The translations under genes and the position numbers were made by a program. A model generated the notes under the pieces. That model was not told the origin of the DNA. It saw only the letters and a list, made by a program, of their open reading frames with translations, and did no database searches. From Aquaspirillum sp. LM1 (GTDB taxonomy: Bacteria; Pseudomonadota; Gammaproteobacteria; Burkholderiales; Aquaspirillaceae), in NCBI RefSeq assembly GCF_002002905.1, contig NZ_CP019509.1, positions 3,343,001 through 3,407,000 of the forward strand: DNA of 64,000 nt, in the 5' to 3' direction. Within the stretch, counting starts at the first letter, position 1. Every line of letters starts with the position of its first letter. This document shows positions 1 through 9,250 of this stretch, in pieces.

Positions 1-16
1 TGCTGGGGGCCACGCC

Positions 17-550
17 TCACAAGGTGCTGACGCTGGTGGTGTCGATATTGTCGTGTTCGCCCAGCGAGGCCAGGGTGGCAATTTCATCCACCGACAGCAC
101 CCGCTCGATATCCAGCAGGATGACAAAATGGCCGTCCACCTTGCCCATGCCCACAATGAAATCGGCGCGAATCCGCGCGCCAAACGCCGGCGGCGGCTCG
201 ATTTCGCTGCTGGGGATGTCCAGCACCGCCGACACGCTGTCCACCAGCACGCCCAGCGTCTGGCAGCTGTCTTCGTGACGGATTTCCAGAATGATGATGC
301 AGGTGCGCCGCGATGGAATGGTCGGCGTGTTGCCAAAGCGGGCGGCCAGATCAATCACCGGTACCACCGCACCGCGCAGGTTGATTACCCCGCAGATAAA
401 CGCCGGCACCATTGGGATTTCGGTGACCGAACCGTACTCAATAATTTCCTTGACCGTCAGAATGCCCACGCCAAACATCTCGCCGGACAGGCTGAAGGTG
501 AGGAACTGCTGCGAACCAGCCAGGTTCGCTGTGGTGTCATGTTGTCCCAT
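17..550 (-). CDS. cheW: CheW-like chemotaxis coupling protein
   Basis: A 177-residue single CheW-domain protein, the usual family length. CheW bridges chemoreceptors and the CheA kinase in cytoplasmic receptor arrays. The N-terminal half carries the typical pattern of a conserved beta strand (FLTFSLSGEMFGVGILTVKE) followed by the VINLRGAVVPVIDL core; the second half has the GVLVDSVSAVLDI segment. I chose the ATG reading MGQHDTT because AAGGA lies just upstream; a longer in-frame extension towards the receptor gene has no CheW character. It is the last visible gene of a minus-strand run STAS-cheA-mcp-cheW, so array components are co-transcribed. Function is well supported by family; the signals sensed are not visible. 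Confidence 0.93.
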   Translation of the reverse strand: MGQHDTTANLAGSQQFLTFSLSGEMFGVGILTVKEIIEYGSVTEIPMVPAFICGVINLRGAVVPVIDLAARFGNTPTIPSRRTCIIILEIRHEDSCQTLGVLVDSVSAVLDIPSSEIEPPPAFGARIRADFIVGMGKVDGHFVILLDIERVLSVDEIATLASLGEHDNIDTTSVSTL

Positions 551-569
551 ACCCAATCCTTCTGCCCTG

Positions 570-2225
570 TCAGAAACGCTCAAAATCCTGCTCATTGACC
601 GGACCGCTCGCCAGGGGCAGCGTTGGCGGGGCGGCAGCGTGATGCGCATGCCCCTTGTTCCCAAGCGGCTTGCCGGTCGATGCCGCTTTGCTGGCCGGTC
701 GGCTGACCTTGCGACCACCGTCATCTTGCCCCAAATGGAAGAAGGTCATCAACTCCTGCAATTGCTCGGCCTGGCTGCCCAGCTCTTCGGCAGTGGCCGC
801 CAGCTGTTCGGAAGCCGAAGCGTTTTGCTGGGTGGCCTGATTGAGCTGACCCATGGCGCTGTTGATTTGCGACACGCCGGACGACTGCTCGGACGACGCG
901 GCGGCGATTTCCTGCACCAGATCGGAAGTCTTGCGAATCGACGGCACCATTTCGTCCAGCAGGTTACCCGCACGCTCGGCCAGCTTGACGCTGGAACCGG
1001 CCAGTTGGCTGATTTCCTGCGCAGCCACCTGGCTGCGTTCGGCCAGCTTGCGCACTTCGGCGGCCACCACGGCAAAGCCCTTGCCGTGCTCGCCAGCGCG
1101 GGCGGCTTCGATGGCGGCGTTCAGCGCCAGCAGATTGGTCTGGTAAGCGATGTCGTCGATGATGCCAATCCGGGTGGCAATGTCCTGCATGGCGCTGGAG
1201 GTGCGCCGCACCGCATCACCGCCTTCCGCCGCCTCTTGCGACGCCTTGGAGGCCATGCCGTCGGTGACTCTGGCATTTTCGGTGTTCTGGGCAATCGATG
1301 CGGTAATCTGCTCGATGCTGGCCGTGGTTTCTTCTACGCTGGCAGCCTGCTCGCTGGACGCCTGCGACAGCGACTGCGCGGTGGCCGACACCTGAGTGGA
1401 GGCATTGGTCAGCGCGTTGGCCGAAGAACGCACCTCACCAATAATCTGCGTCAGCTTGGCCACCATATTGCGCATGGCGTCGAGCAACTGGCCGGTTTCA
1501 TCGCGCGACACGCTGTTGATGCGTACATCCAGCTGGCCATCGGCCAGTTGGCCGGCGATGGCTACCGCTTCTTTCAGCGGGCGGGTAATCGAGCGGGTCA
1601 TCATCACCCCGGTCAGCAGGGCAAACAGCAGCGCCAGGCCAGAGGCACCGGCCACCACTATCAGCGTCTGGTTAACCCGCTCCTGGGTGGCCAGGCCAAT
1701 ATGGTTGACCTGCTCGCCTTCATACTGCACCAGCTCGTTGACCGCGCCAATGTAGTTGCGGAACAGCGGACGATAGTCGGTGTACATCAGGTGCAATGCC
1801 TGCTTGTGGTCACCGGCCTTGACCAGACGATTGAGGTTGGCAACCCCGGCAAAGTACACCGCCCGGTGTTCTTCAATTGCTTTGGTAATCTGCCGCTCGC
1901 GGTCGGTGTTGGCCAGCGCAATCAGCTTGCGCGAGCCTTCTTCGATGCGCGTTTTGGCTTCCATCACTTTTTGCAGCTCGCTGTCCATGCCCTGGCTATC
2001 GCCAATCAGCATGGCGTTACGAATGGCAATGCCCGCCGCGTTGACATCGGCAATCATCTGGTTGGCCATCGCCACCTTGGGCGTATGGTCGTTGATGATG
2101 TCTTCAACATCTTCATTGATGGTGGTCAGCCGGGCCAGGGCAGTCAGCCCCACGGCCAGCATCATGACGATCAGGACGGCAAAACCGATGGCCAACCTTA
2201 CGCCGATTTTCAAGTTGGAAAACAC
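570..2225 (-). CDS. Methyl-accepting chemotaxis protein (4HB-HAMP-MA)
   Basis: A 551-residue inner-membrane chemoreceptor. TM1 is at about residues 10-32, a periplasmic four-helix-bundle-type sensor lies between about 35 and 183, and TM2 is at about 185-208. A HAMP segment follows, then a long coiled-coil signalling domain whose hairpin tip ([16 protein letters not shown], near 365) contacts CheA and CheW. The last residues read DFERF, which fits the loose aromatic-x-x-aromatic pattern of C-terminal CheR/CheB tethers, with Phe instead of Trp. The gene sits directly downstream of cheA and upstream of cheW on the same strand. The ligand cannot be predicted. Confidence 0.95.
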   Translation of the reverse strand: MFSNLKIGVRLAIGFAVLIVMMLAVGLTALARLTTINEDVEDIINDHTPKVAMANQMIADVNAAGIAIRNAMLIGDSQGMDSELQKVMEAKTRIEEGSRKLIALANTDRERQITKAIEEHRAVYFAGVANLNRLVKAGDHKQALHLMYTDYRPLFRNYIGAVNELVQYEGEQVNHIGLATQERVNQTLIVVAGASGLALLFALLTGVMMTRSITRPLKEAVAIAGQLADGQLDVRINSVSRDETGQLLDAMRNMVAKLTQIIGEVRSSANALTNASTQVSATAQSLSQASSEQAASVEETTASIEQITASIAQNTENARVTDGMASKASQEAAEGGDAVRRTSSAMQDIATRIGIIDDIAYQTNLLALNAAIEAARAGEHGKGFAVVAAEVRKLAERSQVAAQEISQLAGSSVKLAERAGNLLDEMVPSIRKTSDLVQEIAAASSEQSSGVSQINSAMGQLNQATQQNASASEQLAATAEELGSQAEQLQELMTFFHLGQDDGGRKVSRPASKAASTGKPLGNKGHAHHAAAPPTLPLASGPVNEQDFERF

Positions 2226-2254
2226 GTTATGTCCCCTTTAATTCCTACTTCAGA

Positions 2255-4558
2255 TTACGGCTGTTTATGGGTGCGGGGGGCCGGCTCAAAGCTTCGGGCT
2301 TCACGCCGGCTGGCTCGGCGTGCCAGCAGCGGAACATCCAGAATCAGCCCCACATCGCCACTACCCAGGATGGTGGAGCCGCCAATGCCGCGCAAATTGC
2401 GGAACAGCGGACCAAGTGGTTTGATCACCGTCTGGAACTCCCCGTGCAGACGGTCAACCACCAGGCCCACCTTGTGCCCGGCATACTGCACCACCACCAC
2501 ACTTTGCCGTGTCGAAGGCTCGCCATCCAGTTCAAATTCCTCGCGCAAGCGCAGGAATGGCAGCACCTCGCCACGCAAATTCAGATACTCCCGCTCGCTG
2601 ACTGTGGGCAGTTCGATGCACTCCACCACGGTGTCCAGCGGGACAATAAAGAAATTGTTGCCGACAGCGGTCAAAAAACCGTCAATGATTGCCAGCGTCA
2701 GCGGCAGGCGGATGATGAAGCGCGAGCCCTTGCCTGGCTGGCTTTTGATTTCCACCGTGCCGCGCAGCGACTGAATATTGCGCGCCACCACGTCCAGCCC
2801 CACGCCGCGCCCGGACAGATTGCTCACCCGGTCGGCGGTAGAAAATCCAGGACGGAAAATCAGCGCGGCAATTTCATCTTCGCTCAGCGCCTGATTGGCC
2901 GGCACCAGCCCCTGCGCCACAGCCTTGGCCAGAATCTTGTCGTAGGGCAGGCCGCCACCGTCGTCGATCACCTCGATCACCACGCTGCTGGAGTCGTGGT
3001 AAGCGTTCAGCTCAATCCGCCCGCGCGCCGACTTGCCGGCGGCCAGACGTTTTTCCTGCGACTCGATGCCATGGTCCATCGCGTTGCGCACCAGGTGCAT
3101 CAGTGGGTCGCCCACTTTTTCAATCAGGGATTTGTCCAGTTCGGTGTCGCCGCCGCGAATCACCAGGCCGATATCCTTGTTCAGCTCATGGCTGACATCG
3201 CGCACCACCCGGTTGAAGCGGTTAAAGGTTTCGCCAATCTGCACCATGCGCAGCTGCAGCGCGCTGTCGCGAATGTCTTCCACCAGCCGGGACAGCAGCG
3301 ATGTGGCTTCCACCAGCGCATTGGCCCCGGCCTGACGGGCCAGTTCCGTAGCGCTGGCACCGGCAATCACCAGCTCACCCACCAGATCGATCAGTCGGTC
3401 CAGCTTGTCGGCCTGCACCCGCAGCATGCGCGCTTCAGCGGCGCTGGGGCGGGCGGCTTTGGCCGGTTTGGCCGGCGGATGGTCGCCAGCCTGCGCCGGA
3501 TGCGGCTGCGCCTCATGCAGCGCCATGGCCTGCGGCTCTACGGCCAGATGGCCATCAACCGGGTCCTGTTCAAGCTCGGCGACGGGTTCATCCTGAATCA
3601 GCGCACTTTGCTTGTTGATGGCCGCCGCCACCACTTCCGGGCGCACGCTCTTGTGTTCAATCAGAATCTCGCCAATGGGCGGGCTGGCGTCGGCATATGC
3701 CTTGGCCAGCTGCTGGCTGTCCAGGCCAATCGCCAGCTCCGATTCGGTCAGCGCGCCGCTGCGCACCAGCATCTCGCCCAGCAGCAGCGGATCGCCGGGC
3801 AGGGCGTTGATCAGGGCAATATAGTCTTCCGAGCGGCTTTGCGGCGGCAGGATATGCAGTTCACACTCGTCGCGGACAAAATCGAACACCGCTTCGATTT
3901 CGGCCTTGCCTACGCTGGTTTCCAGACGGATTTCAAAGCCCAGATAGCAGGCTTCCGGGTCCATCATGTTGGCGGATGGCATGCTGTCGGCCAGCATTTG
4001 CAGGTCGCGGATCTCTCCCAGCGAGGCCAGATAGCGCAAAAAGGCAATCGGGTCCATGCCGTTGCGCAACACATTTTCGCCAAAGCGCACCGAAACATGC
4101 CAGATATCTGCCGACCCACCGCCCGCTGGTGCGGCGTCGGCCAGCACCACGGCGGTGTCTGGCGCAGCTGGCGCATCAATGGCCTGCTCCAGCCGGTGGC
4201 GCAATGCCTCATCGTCGGCTTGCAGATCGGCGTCCAGCACGGTTTCGCCCCGCTCCAGCAGCCCCAGCAGCTGGCCAATATGGTCAGCGCAGTCCAGCAG
4301 CAGGCTGATGCGCGCCTCGGTAGGATTCAGCCGACCGTCGCGCAGTTGATCCAGCAGGTTTTCCACCTTGTGGGTAAACCCCTCGAGAAACGCGCACTCA
4401 ACGACCCCCGCGCCCCCTTTAATGGTGTGCGCGGCGCGGAAAATGGCGTTGATGTCACTGGCGTCTTCCGGGTCGGCTTCCAGCGCCAGCAGGCCGGCTT
4501 CCATCTCGGCCAATTGCTCCCGGCTTTCCTGGACAAATACGCCGGTCAGTTCATCCAT
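2255..4558 (-). CDS. cheA: Chemotaxis histidine kinase CheA
   Basis: A 767-residue CheA. The N-terminal HPt domain carries the phosphorylatable His in AHTIKGG (residue 44). A P2-like region (about 150-240) and a segment with repeated LGEML/IGEIL-type motifs (about 250-315) follow. A Pro/Ala/His linker leads to the dimerisation helices (about 376-440), the HATPase domain with its N box HLVRNAMDHGIE (about 490) and glycine box GRGVGLDVV (about 585), and a C-terminal CheW-like domain. All catalytic motifs look intact. It lies three bases from the STAS gene upstream and is followed by a receptor and cheW, so the set reads as one operon. It should phosphorylate CheY and CheB partners; a CheY-like gene lies at 7.3-7.7 kb. 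Confidence 0.96.
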   Translation of the reverse strand: MDELTGVFVQESREQLAEMEAGLLALEADPEDASDINAIFRAAHTIKGGAGVVECAFLEGFTHKVENLLDQLRDGRLNPTEARISLLLDCADHIGQLLGLLERGETVLDADLQADDEALRHRLEQAIDAPAAPDTAVVLADAAPAGGGSADIWHVSVRFGENVLRNGMDPIAFLRYLASLGEIRDLQMLADSMPSANMMDPEACYLGFEIRLETSVGKAEIEAVFDFVRDECELHILPPQSRSEDYIALINALPGDPLLLGEMLVRSGALTESELAIGLDSQQLAKAYADASPPIGEILIEHKSVRPEVVAAAINKQSALIQDEPVAELEQDPVDGHLAVEPQAMALHEAQPHPAQAGDHPPAKPAKAARPSAAEARMLRVQADKLDRLIDLVGELVIAGASATELARQAGANALVEATSLLSRLVEDIRDSALQLRMVQIGETFNRFNRVVRDVSHELNKDIGLVIRGGDTELDKSLIEKVGDPLMHLVRNAMDHGIESQEKRLAAGKSARGRIELNAYHDSSSVVIEVIDDGGGLPYDKILAKAVAQGLVPANQALSEDEIAALIFRPGFSTADRVSNLSGRGVGLDVVARNIQSLRGTVEIKSQPGKGSRFIIRLPLTLAIIDGFLTAVGNNFFIVPLDTVVECIELPTVSEREYLNLRGEVLPFLRLREEFELDGEPSTRQSVVVVQYAGHKVGLVVDRLHGEFQTVIKPLGPLFRNLRGIGGSTILGSGDVGLILDVPLLARRASRREARSFEPAPRTHKQP

Positions 4559-4561
4559 AGT

Positions 4562-4876
4562 TTATGCAGCCTCCACAGCAGGCTCCGCCACAACCGGTGC
4601 GGCAAAATCGCCGGTCAGACGACAAAAGGCCAGCAAGTCGGCCACAGCCGGGCTGACTGCCACAATATTCAATGCCCGACCTGCGGCGCGCGCCTCCCGG
4701 CGCAACAGCCACAGCAGTTGCAGACCGGCAGTGTCGATTTCGGCCACCTGGGACAAATCCAGGCGCAATTCACCTTCAGAGTGGTTGAATGCCTCCAGCC
4801 AGCGTTGCTTGATGGCCTGGGCGTGGTAAATGGTCAGATCGTGGTCGGCATACAGCATGGGGGCAAGCGAGGTCAT
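4562..4876 (-). CDS. STAS-domain protein (anti-sigma-antagonist type)
   Basis: A 104-residue STAS-fold protein, close to the SpoIIAA/anti-anti-sigma length. The key loop reads EIDTAGLQLL, where the first helix normally begins with a phosphorylatable Ser or Thr; here it is Thr. Small STAS proteins often sit at the head of chemotaxis operons, where their partner is not well defined. The stop lies four bases before the cheA start, so translation is probably coupled. I chose the ATG at 4876 because an AGGA lies eight bases upstream; an ATG three codons earlier is an alternative. Whether it binds an anti-sigma factor or CheA-linked partners is unknown. Confidence 0.85.
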   Translation of the reverse strand: MTSLAPMLYADHDLTIYHAQAIKQRWLEAFNHSEGELRLDLSQVAEIDTAGLQLLWLLRREARAAGRALNIVAVSPAVADLLAFCRLTGDFAAPVVAEPAVEAA

Positions 4877-5395
4877 GTCCGGCATCCTGTTCAGGGTTGC
4901 GAGGTGGGCAGGCCAGGCTGGCCGGCCCACTTCGGAAAAATTACGGGTATTGCATGGGTTTGGCAGAGTATGCCTTAAAAATTTGTCATTCTGGTGGCCT
5001 GTTGCTGCGACGTTGTCACCACCACGCCCGGGCTCAGCCATCCTCCATCAGCCAGATGGTTCAAACAGGGTTTGCTCCAAAGCAAGCAGGGTGCGCCTGC
5101 TTCAGCCAGCACGGGCCGTTTGCGCCGCAGGCAACCCGGTCGATGAACCTATTTTCAGCAAGCCAGACCATCCCACATTCTCTCCCGGTTGCGCAACCCT
5201 GAATCCAGCTCAGGCTGGCCTGGATCAAGTTTTTGCCCGTTCAGCAGCAGAGTTTAAACGCGATAAGGGCAGCGATGGATTGCCAGAAATGCCCATATTC
5301 AATATATAAGGCGTTTCGATAGTATGCGACTATGCCAAGCCGTATAGTTAAAGCCTATTCCTATAATTGCCCTGACATTTTGTACACTGTGGCCC
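4877..5395. other. Intergenic region between the che operon and an XRE regulator
   Basis: A divergent non-coding stretch of about 520 bases, more AT-rich towards its right end. It should hold the promoter of the minus-strand che operon and that of the plus-strand XRE gene. A good -10-like TATAAT is at 5362-5367, without a convincing -35. An ATAGT-N5-ACTAT inverted repeat at 5319-5333 could be an operator for the XRE protein. I looked for sigma-28 and sigma-54 consensus sites facing the che genes and saw none that were convincing. Confidence 0.5.
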
Positions 5396-5809
5396 ATGAT
5401 AGGTCATCGCATCCGGGAAGCCCGAAAACTCCGCGGCTATAATCAACAATGGCTAGCCGAGCAGGTCGGTGTTTCCCAACCCTCCGTCAGCGACTGGGAA
5501 TCCGGTCGCAATGATCCCACCATGGACAATCTGGCCATGGCTGCGCGCGTGCTCGACGTTCATATTGAATGGTTGGCCACGGGCCGTGGCCAGCGTGATT
5601 ATATCGAAACCGCGCCCCTGGCCACGCTCTGCCAGGATCCGCCAGAAGCCTATGTTTATACACAGAAAACCTTGATTCCACCGCCCAGCCGCCAGGAAAC
5701 CCTGGAAGTATCGCGTCTGTTCCGCCGCCTGCATCCCACCCAGCGCGATTTACTGCTGGGGGTATTGCGCAGCCTGCTGGATGGCGTGTCTGAGTCAAAA
5801 GGCATTTAG
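5396..5809 (+). CDS. XRE/Cro-type helix-turn-helix transcriptional regulator
   Basis: A 137-residue cytoplasmic DNA-binding protein. Residues 5-60 form a classical Cro/CI helix-turn-helix (IREARKLRGYN, then QVGVSQPSVSDWESGRNDP), and the segment after it resembles the short-repressor pattern VLDVHIEWLATGRG. The C-terminal 70 residues have no recognisable catalytic or oligomerisation domain. It stands alone between two chemotaxis transcription units that both run the other way, so it has no co-transcribed partner. Its target is unknown; autoregulation through the small inverted repeat just upstream is a guess. It could be a relic of a prophage repressor, but no phage genes are nearby. Confidence 0.85.
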   Translation: MIGHRIREARKLRGYNQQWLAEQVGVSQPSVSDWESGRNDPTMDNLAMAARVLDVHIEWLATGRGQRDYIETAPLATLCQDPPEAYVYTQKTLIPPPSRQETLEVSRLFRRLHPTQRDLLLGVLRSLLDGVSESKGI

Positions 5810-5975
5810 CTGCCGGCCACCCGGCGCTGAATGCCAGCAAAATACCCCGCGCCCCAATTGCATCATGGCCTTGGCCCAGTAATATTCCAGCAGCACACCC
5901 AGCCAGAATGCGGCATATGCCACATTCGGAACACCCATTCTTTTTGCATGTTTATCCGGCAACCCCGACAAAAAA

Positions 5976-6008
5976 TGGCTGAACGATTCACTCAGTATCG
6001 TTCAGCCA
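5976..6008 (-). terminator. Rho-independent terminator of the cheY-mcp unit
   Basis: A perfect 12-bp stem (TGGCTGAACGAT and its complement) with a nine-base loop. It is followed on the minus strand by six T residues and lies about 30 bases past the stop of the minus-strand receptor gene. Confidence 0.88.
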
Positions 6009-6038
6009 TCGGCGATCGGCCAGCAGGACTCAGTGCCT

Positions 6039-7337
6039 TCAGAACAACTCTACCTTGGGTCCTTCACTGCCCGCCCCCGCGCGGGCAGTGCCGCCACCGC
6101 TCAGGGTGCGCAGATGGGTGTCGCGCTGTTGCGACATCACATACTGGTCAAACATGGCGCTCAGATGCTCGGACAACGGGGTGAAATCCATCTGTGGGTT
6201 TTCAAAGGCACGCAGCCGCTCCGCCAGCATGATGGCGTGGCTGTCCAGCCGGCGCAGGGCGGCACCCACATGCTCCAGCTGCTGGCGGGTAACGTCCTGA
6301 AACTGCACGCTGGCCAGGGTGTCCATGAACATGGACGACAGTTCGGTGCTGCATTCCTGCACGGTGGCCAGCACATTCTTGACGTTTTCCGTGGCTTCTT
6401 CGTAGCTGCGCGACAATTCGGCCATCTGTTCGGAAAACACCTTGAGAATCGCCCGTTCCTTGTCCACCTGCTGGGTGGACAGCGCGTCGCTGAACTGCTC
6501 TTCGATGGTGGTGGCCACGGCCTGAATACCCTGGTTGATCCGGGTCACCGCCTTGTCACTTTCCTGCGACAGCTTGCGCACTTCGTCGGCCACCACGGCA
6601 AAACCGCGCCCGGCTTCGCCAGCGCGGGCCGCTTCAATGGCGGCATTCAGCGCCAGCAGATTGGTCTGGGCGGCAATATCGCGGATCAGCTGCACCAGCG
6701 ACTCCAGCGCCCGTGCCTCGGCCACCACCTGGCTGACCCGCTGCTGGTCGGTTTCGGCGGCGGCAATCCGGCGCTGGATGTATTCGGTCATCTTGCCGAT
6801 CATCGCCCGGTTTTGCGCAATGCTGGCTTCCGAATCCTCGATGCGCTGCAGCGATTCGCTGGTGGTGCGGGTGACAAAATTGTCCAGCCGGCCCACCACC
6901 TGGTCGATGGTCTGCAGACGCTGGGTCATGTCGAAGGCAGCCGATTCGGTCTGGTCCACCACGCCGTCCAGCTGATTGCGCACCACGTCATCGAAGGTTT
7001 TCACCGCCAGCAATTCGCCAGCCACTTCGTCGGCCACCAGGCGCATTTTTTCCCGTTCTTCGCGCATGCGGGTCTGCATGTGGGCCACGCCAAACATTTC
7101 GTCGTTAAACAACGTGCGTGACACCACCAGTTGGCCCACCAGCGCGGCCATCATGGCCAGCAGGGTGCCCAGGGCATCGCCCAGCGCTACGCTGACACCC
7201 AAAGTGGGCAGCAGGCTGGCGTGGTACCAGCCATGAGCAAGAAAAACAAACCAGCAGGTCACCACGGACACACCCAGCGTCACCAGGATGGAACGCAACA
7301 TGATCTGGCGCGGCTTGCGCGGGGAAGATGGCGACAT
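6039..7337 (-). CDS. Methyl-accepting chemotaxis protein without large periplasmic domain
   Basis: A 432-residue receptor. Two hydrophobic segments lie close together near the N terminus (about 13-33 and 38-70), leaving only a few residues outside, so it does not have a normal periplasmic sensor. The signalling domain is clear, with the tip [18 protein letters not shown] near residue 227. Such receptors usually sense cytoplasmic, membrane or energy-related cues. It ends in KVELF, which is not a strong CheR tether. The start codon is nine bases from the stop of the upstream CheY-like gene, so the two form an operon closed by the hairpin described at its 3' end. Confidence 0.92.
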   Translation of the reverse strand: MSPSSPRKPRQIMLRSILVTLGVSVVTCWFVFLAHGWYHASLLPTLGVSVALGDALGTLLAMMAALVGQLVVSRTLFNDEMFGVAHMQTRMREEREKMRLVADEVAGELLAVKTFDDVVRNQLDGVVDQTESAAFDMTQRLQTIDQVVGRLDNFVTRTTSESLQRIEDSEASIAQNRAMIGKMTEYIQRRIAAAETDQQRVSQVVAEARALESLVQLIRDIAAQTNLLALNAAIEAARAGEAGRGFAVVADEVRKLSQESDKAVTRINQGIQAVATTIEEQFSDALSTQQVDKERAILKVFSEQMAELSRSYEEATENVKNVLATVQECSTELSSMFMDTLASVQFQDVTRQQLEHVGAALRRLDSHAIMLAERLRAFENPQMDFTPLSEHLSAMFDQYVMSQQRDTHLRTLSGGGTARAGAGSEGPKVELF

Positions 7338-7346
7338 GGACAGGCC

Positions 7347-7715
7347 TCAGCGGAGCACGAGTTTGATGGTATTGAGCAGGGATTCCGCCGTGGCCGGCTT
7401 GACCAGCCAGCCCGACGCCCCGGCGGCCTTGGCTTCGGCTCGCTTGGTTTGCTGGGATTCGGTGGTCAGGAACAAAATGGGCATGAAGCGGTAATTGGGC
7501 AGCTTGCGCACTTCCTTGATCAGCTCGATGCCATTCATGCCCGGCATGTTCAGATCGGTAATCAGCAAGTCCACCTTGACCCCGGACTGAAATTTGCGCA
7601 ACGCTTCTTCGGCATTGGCGGCCTTTTCAGTTTCAAATCCGGCCTTGGTCAGAATATTGGAAATACTCAACAGAATAGTGGCGGAATCATCCACCAGAAA
7701 AATACGTTTACTCAT
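7347..7715 (-). CDS. CheY-like single-domain response regulator
   Basis: A 122-residue receiver-only protein. The acidic pair (D9, D10), the phospho-acceptor D54 in TDLNMPGMNG, the switch Thr (84/85) and the conserved Lys (K106 in LVKPAT) are all present, so it should be phosphorylated by CheA. There is no output domain, as in CheY or PilG/PilH. It is the promoter-proximal gene of a two-gene unit with the receptor downstream. Whether it acts on flagella or type IV pili cannot be decided here, as no motor genes are in the window. Confidence 0.93.
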   Translation of the reverse strand: MSKRIFLVDDSATILLSISNILTKAGFETEKAANAEEALRKFQSGVKVDLLITDLNMPGMNGIELIKEVRKLPNYRFMPILFLTTESQQTKRAEAKAAGASGWLVKPATAESLLNTIKLVLR

Positions 7716-8201
7716 GGTAGGGTAACTCTTTCTTCAGGTCATGGAGACGGCAACACGCAACACCAGCAGACCGGATTTCCCGGATATTGTTCGGTTGTTG
7801 CCACATGGCTCGCTCTTTAGCTTTCACCTCGCCATTACCCTGGGCCGTTACCCTGACGGCTGCCCTGGACAAAAGACGAAGTGCATTCAAGCGCCAAAAC
7901 AAACGAGCATTCTACGGTGCCATCCCGATGCACAGTTGATGCCAGTCAAAATTTTGCATGAACACTGCGCGACTTAAGCACTGATTTGACCGCTTGGCAA
8001 CCGTAAAACTACGGATTCCCCTACGGCAGTGCCATCGAAAAATCGGAAAACAGGGGAAACGTCTTTCAGAATAGCCCGACCTGCCAGAAAATCCAGCGTC
8101 ATCCCATGCTCGGAGGCACGCGCATGATGGCATGGCACGCGGCTCAGGAGAAGGGGTTTACTCGTGCATCAGCCCTGTCTCCAGGCCGATTTGCGGCGCA
8201 T
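7716..8201. other. Intergenic region between cheY-like gene and kinase fragment
   Basis: About 490 bases with no convincing gene. It must contain the promoter of the cheY-mcp unit. The only structure I see is a cluster of CCGTAG-type elements at 8001-8026: CCGTA-N4-TACGG followed by CTACGG. It could be a regulator site. Confidence 0.45.
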
Positions 8202-9077
8202 TCAGGCACAATCCGGCCTGGCTGCCGGCAGAAAAACCGTCACCCGCAAACCCGCGCCCTGATGGCCGTGACTGAGCTGAATCTGTCCATGCAAGGCCTG
8301 CACGCACTCGGCCACAATCGCCAGACCCAGGCCGCAGCCGGTTTCCTGGCTCTGGCCCAGCACCCGGTAAAACCGCTCGAATACCCGCTCGCGCTCGCTG
8401 ACGGCAATGCCAGGGCCGTTGTCTTCCACGCTGAGTAGCCAGCCACCTTCGGCGCAGGTCACCCCCAGGGTGATCTGCCCGCCGGGCTGGGTGTAACGAA
8501 TGGCATTGTCGGTCAGATTCACCAGTAATTCATGCACACACAGCGCCTGGCCAACAATCCACGCCGATGCCACCTCGGCGTCCAGCGCCAGATCCTGCTG
8601 GCGCGCGCGCGCCAGCGGTGCCATTTCCAGCGCCAGCTCACGCACCATCGCCACCAGCTCCAGCCGCTCGCCAGGCAGATGGCTGTGATCTGGTTCCAGC
8701 CGTGACAGAGACAGCAGTTGATTGGCCAGGCGGATGGTCTGGCCGGTATGGGCATGCAGTGCGGTCACCACCTCGCGCAGCGCCACCGGGTCGGTCTGTC
8801 GCAGGGCAAATTCAGCCTGGGTGTTCAGCAAGGTGAGTGGGGTGCGCAGCTGGTGCGAGGCGTCGGCAATAAAGCGTTGCTGCAGCCCACGCTGGGCAGA
8901 CAGACGATGCATGTACTGGTTGAGCGCCGCCACCAGCGGCGACAGTTCGCTGGGCACGGTGTGTTCTGGCAGCGGCGTCAGCGAGGTGGCGTCACGCTGC
9001 AAGATGGCGTCGCGCAGACGCAAGACCGGGCGCATGCCGCGAGCTAAGCGCATCCCACAGGATGCTATGGTTGACAT
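8202..9077 (-). pseudogene. 5'-truncated QseC/TctE-type sensor histidine kinase
   Basis: The reading frame encodes the cytoplasmic half of a sensor kinase: linker (RGMRPVLRLRDAI), dimerisation helix with the His box ADASHQLRTP (His 75), N box NLTDNAIRYTQPG, and G boxes EDNGPGIA and GCGLGLAI. The periplasmic domain and both membrane helices normally found before this point are missing. The frame begins exactly at the right end of the tnpB element, whose terminal bases supply the ATG. No response regulator is adjacent. It is therefore best read as a remnant left by an insertion plus deletion. A soluble kinase made from it is possible but has no obvious ribosome site at proper spacing. Confidence 0.85.
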
Positions 9078-9250
9078 CCTCCCCCGCCTAAAGTCGGGGG
9101 ATTCCTACGGCGCTCATCCCGGCATCTAGCCGGCATAAGTCGCTTCGGCGGGTTCCTGCTGCTGGCGGCATGACTGCACCGCTCACTTCACAGGCTAACC
9201 GGGCGTGTCCCGCCCTTAGCACATTGATCGCGCCGACCAGATCGGCGTTT
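9071..9250 (-). ncRNA. Probable omega RNA scaffold at tnpB 3' end (copy 1)
   Basis: In TnpB systems the guide RNA is cut from the transcript spanning the tnpB 3' end and the right end, and the bases just outside the element are the guide. The last tnpB codons here are continuous with a terminal hairpin (CCCCCG / CGGGGG), and the stop codon is only 17 bases from the element end. The guide would start CCATAGCATCCTGTGGG. The 5' limit is an estimate. This copy lacks a paired segment present in the other two copies. Confidence 0.5.

Noticed and set aside
291-2774. Long plus-strand open frame antisense to the receptor and cheW genes
   Set aside because: High-GC codon use opens the opposite strand. 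The translation is rich in His, Gln and Arg with no family resemblance, whereas the minus strand encodes clear chemotaxis proteins.
2267-4978. 903-codon plus-strand frame antisense to cheA
   Set aside because: It mirrors CheA in another frame, has no ribosome site and shows no conserved motif.
4877-5395. Sigma-28 or sigma-54 promoter for the che operon
   Set aside because: The nearest matches have wrong spacing (for example GG and GC eight bases apart instead of ten).
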